From Atherix ibis (lineage: Eukaryota; Arthropoda; Insecta; Diptera; Athericidae): a stretch of 64,000 bases of DNA. The number at the start of each line of letters is the position of its first letter. The first letter of the stretch is position 1. The notes beneath the pieces were generated by a model. The model worked only from the letters and a program-made list of their open reading frames with translations, had not been told where the DNA came from and made no database searches. This document shows, piece after piece, positions 40,201 to 52,200 of the stretch. The DNA lies in contig OY282609.1 in the NCBI GenBank assembly GCA_958298945.1, positions 15,792,326 through 15,856,325 of the forward strand, in the 5' to 3' direction. The position numbers and the translations under genes are program-made.

Positions 40201-43200
40201 CCAACTGTGATAAATTATGCTCCAAGCCTTGGTTTTATGAATTTTTAAAACAATAGAAAATGAATAATATTAATTTTTTGTTCTCTTTCCTTTCTTTCAC
40301 ATTTGATATACAAGGTCTGTTGAAAAAGTATATATTTGATTTTCAATTTTTTGTGGCGTCATGTTGGTACCCATGTCTCTCACTTATGCCGACAAGTTCG
40401 GCCATTTTGAATGTTCAGTTAATTTTTGACAGCTGCTTTGCTTGCACGTGTTTTGGCTCGTCTTCGATTTTTGCCCATTTTCGACCAAAAATAGCATCGC
40501 ATTAGCATTGCTAAGGATCTATTTGACTTTGTCCGCGACGACCCAAATTTGCTGCAGAGGGTCAAAACTGGTGACGAATCATGGGTTTATGGTTATGACG
40601 TGGAAACCAAAGCTCAATCATCCCAATGGAAGCTGCCGCACGAGCCAAGACCGAAAAAAGTGTCAAGTTCGATCGAATGTGAAGGTTTTGCTTACAGTTT
40701 TCTTCGATTGCAGCGGCGTAGTGCATCATGAGTTCTTGCCACAGGGTAGAACACTCAAAAAGGAATATTACCTGCAAGTTATGCGCAACTTGCGCGAAGC
40801 AATCCGCCAGAAATGCTCGGATTTGTGGAAGAACAAAAATGATAACGCCCCTGCTCACGCATCGTTGCTTGTGCGCGAATTTTTGGCCAAAAACAACACA
40901 CTAATAATGCCGCAGCCACCGTATTCCGTAGATCTGGCCCTCTGTGACTTTTTCTTGTTCCCGAAACTGAAGAGCTCCATGGAAGGACGACGCTACGCTA
41001 CGATTGAGAAGATAAAGACGGCATCGAAGGAGGAGCCGAACAAGATCACAAAAATTGATTTTTTGAAGTGCTTCGGATATTTGGAAAAAACGTTGGCACA
41101 AGTGTATTAAATCTGGTGAGGATTACTTTAAAGGGGACCAAATAAATATTCATAAATAAATAAATAATTTTTGAAAAAAACACAAAATTCGCGATACTTT
41201 TTGCACAGACCTCGTACTAAGAAATGTATTTACCATCATAACAACATTTGTGAATATGTAACTATTTAGATATATAAACCCTCCAATACTATGGAATCCA
41301 AATGACAACTGATCCATCAAACTGGGTGATGAAATGTAAGCTTCATCTTGTTCGTTCAACGTCTCCAATGGAATGTTTCCAACAGCTTTTGAATCGCTTA
41401 ATCTTTTTGCCTCTGGTGTCCGTCGAGTACTTCGCCTCACAAGCTAAATTGAAATTTTATACAATTTTCATTTCTGAACAAATTCAAAAAAAAAAATAAC
41501 TGAATTTATGGTTTTATGCAATAACAAAAAAAATGATACTTTTTTTTTAACAATCTATAAAAAGTTTGTAGGATTTTTATAGTATAGACGAAAAACAAAA
41601 GCAAACAAGTTTGGGATGCACAAAAAAATAAACAAAAATGCAAACTATAACACTCTAGTGATAAGAAGGATAGACAAAAGAGGATAAAATTTTAAGGATA
41701 GAATTTTGTCGATTTATGGTATTTATATGGAAAAGAGAGTATTTTTGTGATTTTACTTTGTGTTGTGTGTGTGTGTGTGTGCGTATAGGAAGTAATGCGT
41801 AACAGAGTGTAATTGATCAATTTTCAATACTAACAGTTTTTATGGATGGAATTTAATTGACTTATTTATTATAGCCCAACTACCTTTATGACAATCACAT
41901 ATTGTTCGTTAAGAGGGACGTACAACAATATTTTTTTTTTATTTTTTTTTTATAATACATAAATACAATCGATATGAATATTTTTTTTTTACGTACAGGA
42001 GTTCGTTCGTTTGGCGTTGAAAAGCTTTCGCGACGTGTTCTAACCTATAAATAAACCCAGAGAGATGCAGGAGCAAAAAAATAAAAATAAATAAATACAA
42101 AAAATAAAATTATATTGTATTATCTGTAGAAAAAATATATTTAAATTAATTTTAATAAAAATCAATATATTTTTAAATAAAATGAAATTGTTTTTTTTTT
42201 AAATTATTAATAAAAACTTTTATTTGTTTACTTTGTTATCTTTAATATTAATGTTAGTAAATGGCATCATAGCAAAATAGCAGAGTTGTTTTCGATATAA
42301 TATTTTATGGTGGTGGTACGTTTAGATGATGTGTTGAATTTAAAAACGAGGTAATTTTAATTAAATCAATTTCTAGTTGCAGTGACAGTATCTTTGACAA
42401 TAGTTGTAATTTATCCATAATTTACATTTGTATTATGGATAAATTACAACAATCGAATAGAATTTTGACAATAGAAACTTCTTTAGTGTGATTTTCAAGT
42501 AAAGTTGTTGGGATGTTGTGACACTTCTTCGATCGCTAGAAGTGGCCCTTAGATTAAAGAATACATGGAATAGGCCCGTACATCAAATTTTCGTATATGT
42601 ATACGCAATTTTCTTGCAAAATTGTTGCAGAAGCGGCGAGAAATCGTAACGCTTGCATATTTTTTATGTAGATATGACACCCACTGACATCTATTGTAGT
42701 TTTACTAATATTGTAGAAATTTTCTTGAATTCCAAAAGCATAATTTATATTCATTTTAATTCACTTATTGCGAACAAAAATACAATTTAAACAGAACGAC
42801 AGGTGCCTCAATTTCGTAGACTTTCGGAGAGTTTGAAAATACGCCATTTTTCATGAAAGTGGTAACATACCGAAATACTTGCATACTTTTGTTGTTTTTC
42901 AAGTTGTTATTTTGGCACCTTACCGGAAAGTGTAGTTTTTATATTTTTTTGAAGTATATACGAAAAACTAAGTATTTACTCGTATACGCAATATTCTGGC
43001 CGAATTATTGCAAAAGTGGCAAGATATCATAAGAAATCAGTTTCTATAGTTGTATTATATGAGATGGGCTATGATTTCGAAGGAGAAAAGATGTACGAGG
43101 TCTGTTCAAAAAGTATCGCGAATCTTCAATTTCCACGGGTTACGTATATTCGATTTTTTGTGGTGTTATGTTGGTACTCATGTCCCTCACTTATGCCGAC

Positions 43201-46200
43201 AAGTTAATTTTTTACAGCTGCTTTGCTTGCACGTGTTTTGGCTCGTCTTCGATTTTTGCCCATTCCAAAAAATGGATCAGAGAATCTGTATCAAATTTTG
43301 TGTGAAAAACAAAATTAATTAATTGCGCGGACGCATTCCGAATAATGGCATATGGGGAAGCTGCCTTGGACCGAAGTAACGTTTATCGGTGGTACAAAAT
43401 GTTCTCAAAGGGCCGAGAAGATGTGCACGACGAAAAGCGTGCCGGACGCCCGAGCACGTCAACAACAGACGAAAACATTGATAAAGTACAGAAAATAGTA
43501 TTGGCCAATCGTCGAATCACCGTTAGAGAAGTTGCTGAGGACTTAAACATATCGATTGGCTCGTGCCATTCGATTTTAACCAATGATTTGCCGTGAGACT
43601 GGTCGCCGCGAAATTCGTACCAAAATTGTTCAATTTTGACCAAAAACAGCATCGCATTAACATTGCTAAGGAGCGTTTGGACTCTATCCGCGACGACCCT
43701 AATTTGCTCCAGAGGATCATAACTGGTGACGAATCATGGGGTTATGGTTATGACGTGGAAACGAAAGCTCAATCATCCCAATGGAAGATGCCGCACGCCA
43801 AGTTCGGTCGAATGTGAAGGTTTTCTTTAGTTTTCTTTGATTGCAGGGGCGTGGTGCATCATGAGCTCTTGCCAAAGGGTAAAACGGTCAATAACAAATA
43901 TTACCTGCAAGTTATGCCAGAAACGCCCGGATTTGTGGAAGAACAAAAATTGGCTTTTGCATCATAATAACGCCCGTGCTCACGCATCGTTGCTTGTGCG
44001 CGAATTTTTGGCCAAAAACAACACACTAATAATGCCGCAGCCACCATATTCCCCAGATCTGACCCCCTGTGACTTTTTCTTGTTCCCGAAATAGATTCTT
44101 TGATCCATTTTCTGGAATAGGCAAAAATCGAAGACGAGCCAAAACACGTGCAAGCAAAGCAGCTGTCAAAAATTAACTGAACGATTGCATCATGAGTTCT
44201 TGCCACAGGGTAAAAGGGTCAATAAGGAATATTACCTGCATGTTATGCGCAAGTTGCGCGAAGCAATCCGCCAGAAACGCTCGGATTTGTGGAAGAACAA
44301 AAATTGGCTTTTGCCATTTTTGGCCGAAAACAATACACTATCGCAGCCACCGTATTCCCCAGATCTGGCACCCTGTGGCTTTTTCTTGTTCCCGAAGCTG
44401 AAGAGCTGCATGGAAGGACGACGCTACGCTACGATTGAGAAGATAAAGACGGCATCGAAGAAGGAGCTGAACAAGATCACATAAAATTATTTTTTAAGTG
44501 CTTCGAGGATTGGAAAAAAAGTTGGCACAAGTGTTTAATATCTGGTGGGGACTACTTTGAAGGGGACAAAATAGATATTCATGAATAAATAAATAATTTT
44601 TGAAAAAAACATAAAAATTCGCGATACTTTTTGAACAGACCTCGTAATAGTTATATTATTTGAGAAAATGAAGTGTTTTATAAAGAATTTGGTGGTTATT
44701 CAGCGGAATGAGGAAGCCGGGAATTTCTTTCTTTCGGTAAGTTGACATCTTCATTTCTACTAGAGAAATTAACAAAAAATTAGTTTATAATGTGTTTAAT
44801 TATCCTTTAATGATTTATTTGGTTCAAAAAGTGGTTAAAAACTCATTGAATAAATGTAAACAAATGTGATGTTGACAGTTCAATGTTTACCAGAAAATAG
44901 TTCAGTGCCGGCGTACGTAAAGTGTGTGTCAGAATATTTAAGGGAAATTAAGTGCAGATGATGGGTTAAATAAATATTTTAAATGACCATGATTATTTAT
45001 TTAACCCATCTGCACTTAATGAATATAGTGAAAAAGTGGTCCAATACATATAAGGTTTTATTGTTTTTTTAACCTAGGCAAGTCTTTGGCAACTGTCTTT
45101 CAGCTTTAGAAGAAGAATTCACATCAAACAGTTTGATAGCTTTCAACTCTTTTGGCTTGTTTTAAATTAAATGAAAAAATAAATTTTCAAATTAAATTAA
45201 AAAATAAATTCGGCTCATGCCTCTTATTTAATTCATTTTGCATTTTTAGAATGGATTTTTATTTGTGCACATAATTGTTTTCATATAATCAAATAACTTG
45301 CAATTTAATTTTTTTATATGCTCTTCCACTTTAGAATTCTGTTTTAATAAATAATATATAGTGAAATAAATAATAATTGAATTTATTAAATGCATATCAA
45401 AAATGGTTTTAAAAGAATCCCTTCAATCGCATAGTGAAGTTTAAAATTGGCCCCCCACTGATTTACGCCGTTTCTGATATTTTGCATGTGGGTTCGTTCT
45501 TACGAATGTTTTGCCAACAAAATTTGGAGAGAATTTATTGTGTAGAGGTCTATCCAGTTCTTCTATAATCTAAGAAGTGGCCAATCAAAATTCAGCAACA
45601 GCACCAACTGAATTCACCTCTAAGTGAATATTCAACACATAATATAAACGCACATTAGTACATTTTTTTTTCTCTTTGGAAATTTATTTATTTAATTTTT
45701 GATAAACTATTTTATATACTCATTTATATGCAAATTAATAATAAATATGTCGAACAACTTAGAATGACTAGAATTAAATCAGAATTAATTATATTATATA
45801 AATATATACATATTGGTAACTAACTACTATAGTATAAATCGACTCGTTCTATTTTCTGGAAATATATGTGTGTGTGTATGTGAGTGAGTGCAAAAATTAA
45901 TTTAGATCGTTTTCGAAGATAGAAAAATCAATAGAGTTAAATTTGACTACAATACATTTTTGAAATTTACTTAAAGATTAAAGAAGACGAAGAAGTAATA
46001 AAATTATTTTTATTTATATAAGATTTACGCAAATATTTACATACTGTATATTTACTGAATCCACTTTTTATGGACGACCTTTTTTTCAATAAAATTCCTA
46101 TCCCCCTAGGGTGTGTGTAAATAGCGTGTGAATTTTGACCGAATTTCGTTTATTTTTGTTTTTTTGGGCAATTTTTCTTTTTACAATAATATATATTATT

Positions 46201-49200
46201 AAGGTTTCGAATAGATGGATGGAATAGATTTATTTTGGTGCATTTAGTTAAAAAAACAAATTTCACTTGAGATGAATTTTGTATTTACAAAATATTGAAA
46301 AAAAAAATATAAAATTAAGTGTTTTTTGTAAAAAATCTGTTTATTTGAGTAAATTTTCATTCAAATAAATTAGACCATGTGTATAAGGTATTATATTAAA
46401 AATTTTATGTAAACATTCTTTTGTTTTTTTTACAAAATGTTAATAGTAAAAAAAAAAATTCAGTTGTTTAAAGAAATTCTTTCAAAGCGAATTAATTTGA
46501 GTAAACTGAATTTTTACTACAAGGTCTAAGAGAAAATTAATTTAACCTTTAAATGTACATCTAACCGTATTGATAAGAATTTCATAATTTCAGATAATAT
46601 TTTGGAAATTTTTATTGTAAAAATTATTGAAAAAATTAATTAAAAAAAATGCACCCTTTTTTTCCACAATCGGTTTTATTCAAATTTTTCTATATACTGG
46701 AGAGTCCAAATTTAACTTTACTTCAAATTGAATCTTCTATATTTAAAAAAAAAACCGAAATATTAAATACAAATACCAATAAACAAGAAAGAGCCGATTT
46801 TCCTTAACTTTATACTTTATAGCAAGTCTTGTTAATTTAACTTTCTTTTTCTAATAAATTCAGGCAATAACTATACTAAAATTTGTTAGTTAATAAAAGT
46901 ATTTTATAAAAAAAATTGAAATTTAAAAAAAAAATATAATATTCAAAGTGAAATTGTTATAATTTGTTTAAAATGAAACTTGTATGAAAATATATGAACT
47001 ATTTTAGTTTTTTTTTTAAAAAAAAAAAAAAGAATTGATAAAAAAAAGGATGAAACTTCAGTTTTTGAACATGTGTTTTTTTTTAAAGAAACCAATTTAT
47101 TAAATAAAATTTTGGAAAATTCATCAAATGTTGAAAAATTCCATAAAAATACATAGAATTTTTATTGTTTTTAAAATTAAAAGAGGAAATAGTTTTAGTG
47201 TTTCTTTTTTTTTAGAAAGAATATCCGAAAATCGAGGCTATTATTACAATAGAATTTGTTTGAATAATGAAAAATAGAAAAAATAAACAGAAAAAATAGT
47301 GGTTAAAAAGGATGTTTTTCTAAAATATAGCAGATGAAACAAAAAGGAGGAAATTTTGAAAATTTAAAAAAAAGCCCCCCCTTGAAAAAAATAGACCAAT
47401 TTAGAAAAAGCTTTTATTTTTTCTTACAAAAGCACCAAACTAATTACTATTTTTAAAAAATCTACCAAGTTTACACAAAAATCTACCAATAACAAAATAA
47501 TTTTACACAAAATAAAATCAAATTTCTACTTTTTTTTAATTATTTACGAATTTTTAATTTTTCTCATAATCTTATACAAACAAAGTAGGGTTATGTATAA
47601 GCAGTTTAGCAGCAAAAGTTATTAAATTGATTATAAAGAAATTATTAATTATAAATCATATAAAGGAAAGTAATATTATATATTACACATTTCAAATTCG
47701 GATGTTTATAAAAAAATTTCCTCATTTATTTTATAACCTGGACCTTGCCATAATAACGCAGGGAACATAACAACATTCAATTGGTCGCCAGAAGATTTCT
47801 TATAGAGGACTCCATCCTTTTGATGTAATTAGTTGATGATATTTTAGCATATAACAGGTGGCAATTAGGCAATAAGGTTTTTAAATGCTCTAACGTTTGA
47901 GAATTATCTGCGTTTACTCGATCTGTATAAGAACGGCGTCAAATCGGACGATCTTCGAGGCAAATTGACATCATCAAATCGTGAAATAACTTGTTCTGGA
48001 AACTTTTCGCGCAATAAAGACAAAATTTTGTTTTTCATTTATTTTATAACCTGGACGTTGCCATAACGCAGGGAATATAACAACATTCAATTGGTTGCCA
48101 GAAGATTTCTTGTAGAGGGCTCCATGCTTTTGATGTAATTAGTTGATGATATTTTAACATACAACAGGTGGCAATTAGGCAATTAGGTTTTTATATGTTT
48201 GAGGATTATCTGCGTTTACGCGATCTGTATAACAACGGCGTCAAATCGCACGATCTTGGAGGCAAATTGACATCATCAAATCGTGAAATAGCTTGTTCTG
48301 GAAACTTTTCGCGCAATAAAGACAAAATTTTGTTTTTCATTTATTTTATAACCTGGATCATGCCATAGCTCAGGGAATATAACAACATTCAAATGGTTGC
48401 CATAAAATTTCTTGTAGAGGACTCCATCCTTTTGATGTAATTTGTTGATGTTATTTTAGCATATAACAGGTGGCAATTAGGCAATTAGGTTTTTATATGT
48501 TTGAGGAATATCTGTGTTTAACCGATCTGTATAAGAACAAAATTTTCCTAATCATAAAATAGATAGCCTATTATAATTGGTATAATAACATAGGAACATA
48601 GGAATTTATCAGAAAACCAATATTTTTAACTGTATTTACAATTCACACATGTTTCGCTGCGTTGGGTGGAACTTAGAATGCTTATCAACAAAATAAATAT
48701 TTTAAAAAAATATATATTGATAGTGTTGTGTCAATAACTTAAAAAATTCTGTCAATTTTAATTAACATGGAATTTGATAAATTTTTTGTGATAAAAAAAT
48801 GTTTGACTAAAAAAAAATTATTTTTTTTAGCAAACAAATGTGGTTTATTGTTAAATAAATTTTTTAATATTAAGAATTTTTTTAAGATTTGCCAATAATT
48901 TGTCTTACCAAATATAAGCTAAATTATCTAGATTATTGCTCTAAAAAAATTATAAGTAAAATTATTTGTTGTTTTAAACTTGAGTTCAGTTCAAATCAAA
49001 AATGGGGAGTAGAAATTTGTTGTTCTTAGTTTATTCGTTGAACGTGCGCATTTTAGATTGCAAAAAAATTGAAAAATACATTTTTTTTAATAAATTGCAT
49101 TATGGTGGTGAAAAAAGGCCGTACTTATCAGCTTTCAAAATGATGAAAAAAAAGGCCGTACTTATCAGCTTTCATTAATTATCAGTCTTACTGTTAATTT

Positions 49201-52200
49201 TTGTGTTGCAGCAGTCCATTTTTCACTTTTCCCACTTTTTATAGAACGTTTCGCTACTGAAACTTGACGACTCATTTTTGTTCCATTGCCAAGTGGACCA
49301 AGAACACGTTTTCGTTTTTCCTTTTTTTAGATTATTTTTTTTTTAACAATATTCCAAATTTATCATTTATAATTATTATATTAGTATTAGTTAATAAAAT
49401 ATAAAAGATCAATACAAAATAATTTTTGATTTTGTCCATTAATCAAAAAAAAAAACAATTATTTTTAGCAGCATCCAAGTTAAGGGAAAAAAAAGAAGTT
49501 AAAAATAGTTGTTAGTTAAATACTAAAAGTACTCAAAACCAATTATTAAATTGCATATTATTAACTACTCTATATATACTTAGTTTTACTAATCAAAAAA
49601 GCAATCAATCATTCAATTAAATTACTTAATATTATTCGCACGTTATTTACTTAGCCTTCTGTGCATTCGGACTTACCTTTTTTCCAATTAGAATTTTCGA
49701 TGTCAATGCCAGCACATAGTAACATATTAGTATGGAGATCGGATTTAGATATGAATCGAAATCAAGTTTGGAATTAAAATCGATTATGCGAATGTCTTCC
49801 CCTTTATCGCATGTGGACATAAATAATGGCTCTAAACCAGATAATCTGTGGTAGACAAAGGGAAATCGGTTTTTTTTACAATTTTAATTTGCAGCAATAC
49901 TATTACTTAATTATTAAGAGATCATAGATCATCGATCGTTTATCGATCGCATCTCTATGCAAATAGTGCACTGTTTTTTTATTGAAATTTTTTAATTACT
50001 TTTATATACCTACGCATAGAGATATTTATGCGCAATTTCATTACCTAGCTATTGTGGAATTTGATAGTTGTTCTTGAGGCCATGGCGTCTGATACGATAG
50101 AATCGCTATTGAATGTATTATAAGCACAAACATAATGAATCTCAATAAAATTGCAAATCCGCTGGAAATGGAAAATCAATCAAATTCAATATAATTTCAA
50201 TTTCAAAATTGTTTATAATTTTTGTATTTAGAAATGAAGAGACGAAAGCATTTTAAATTTTTTGGTTTTTTTCTTTTTTTAAATTGTAAATGTTCAAATT
50301 TACGCCAAAGAGCTTTCGTTTTCTTTCATTTACTGTCGGATTCCTACCGTTTCAATGACTTATAACATGACCAATATGTGGTACAACAGATGAAAATTAG
50401 AAAATAAAATCCTCCGGGAACTGATGGCCGAAATGCTGATGTTAAAAATAGCATTGAAAGTGAAAAAAATGGACCTTGAAAATAAGAAAAATTAGTAGAA
50501 AATAGTATTGGATCTAATTTTATGTAAACAATTTTTTTCTTCATTTTTATAAGTTGAGAAATTATTGTAATACTGGTTGGTGCTGTCTTTACAAAAGAAT
50601 ATTTAACTACGGACTTATTCATTTCGGTGTTCGGAAAATACGCACCTTGTCATTTGACAACTATCAAACATATACGATGTCTGTTCAAAAAGTATTGCAA
50701 AAATGGGCAAAAATCGAAGACGAGCCAAAACACGTGCAATCAAAGCAGCTGTCAAACATTAACTGAACATTCAAAATGACCGAACTTGTCGGCATAACTG
50801 AGAGACATGAGTACCAACATAACGCCACAAAAAATTCGAAAATCGAATATACGTAACCCGCGGAAATTCAAAATTCGTGATATTTTTTTGAGCAGACCTC
50901 GTATGTTATCTAAGATGGCATTTGCATAGATAAGGATTTTTTATTATTAAACCTTCAAACAAAAACGCACTGAAATTGCAAAAAAATTTACCAAAAAAGT
51001 AGTGATCATAGCCACATTTTACCCTTAAAGAGTAGAGGCCGATTAGGCTCATTTCTGACTCGGTGGATATGTTAACAGGCAAAATGAGGCTCTGAAAACC
51101 CAAAAATGATTGTAGAGAAGCCATTGTATCCGCGAAAAGTGACTGTATATTATAAATTTTCGATTTAAAAGTGTCATTGTTCCGGAATTTTATCAAAAAT
51201 CTTACTTTTATGTGTTAATATTGGGTTGTTCGGAAAGTAATTTCGTTTTTACCCAACAGAGGACTTAATTGTATTTTTTTCACAAAGAACTTCAAACTTA
51301 AGCCGAATAATCATATGTTTTTAATGACAGTTGACATAGCAAGGCTTGCTTGTGAAAAAATTTGATTGATTCTGCAAAATAGTTTTTGGTTGATACCCTT
51401 TTAAATATGGAAAGTGAAAAACAGCATTTTCGGTATATTTTACTTTTTTACTATAGAAAAGATAAAAATGATGTTCAAGCAAGAACAAAATTTTCCTATG
51501 TGTTAAGTGAGCGTCAGTGCCAAAACTGGTTTGCAAAATTTCGATCCGGCACATTTGATCTCGAAGATGCATCACGTTCTGGAAGGCCAGTTGAAGCTGA
51601 TGAAGACACAATAAAGGCATTAATTGCTGCAAACTCGTGAGATCGCTGAGAGATTAAATTTCAACTCGTGAGATCGCTGAGATATTAAATATATCGAATT
51701 CGACCGTTCATGATCATTTAAAAACGGCTAGGTGTAATCTGAAAGGGTTCCTCATTTACTTACGGGAAAAAATTTGTGCCGTCGCATTGACGTTTGTGAT
51801 TTGCTTCTCAAACGCCAAGAAAATTATCCATTTTTGAAGTATATCATCACTGGGGACGAGAAATGGGTTATCTACAACAATGTTAAGTGCAAAAGATCCT
51901 GGAATAGAAAAGATGAACCGGATCAAAGCATTTCGAAATCCAATATTCATCCAAAAAAAAATTATGCTATTTGTTTGGTGGGATTTCAGAGGAATCGTTT
52001 ATTTTCAGCTTCAACCGAGCAAAACAACGATCAATTCTGAAGTGTACTGTCATCAGTTGGACAAATTGAATGATTCACTAAAAGAAAAAATGCCAGAATA
52101 AAATATTAATTCATTATAAGAAAATCGTCTTTCATTTTTATTTTGAAAAAAACCGAAATTACTTTCCGAACAACCCAATAACTTGATTCTGTTTATTTGA

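Larger units (their letters stand above)
42546..45560. repeat. Unknown interspersed repeat, copy A (Piezo intron 7)
   Basis: Excluding the mariner inserted at 43096-44644, this 1.5-kb block matches 59753-61820 in the same order and orientation: gcccttagattaaagaatac at the start, tgacacccactgacatc, ggaatgaggaagccgggaat, cagtgccggcgtacgtaaag, then cgccgtttctg and gtgtagag at the end. No protein is evident. It resembles a non-autonomous transposon, but the ends are not defined. Confidence 0.85.

Noticed and set aside
48168..48365. 66-codon plus frame ([10 protein letters not shown]...)
   Set aside because: Lies in the 305-bp tandem array; equivalent frames in the other units are broken.
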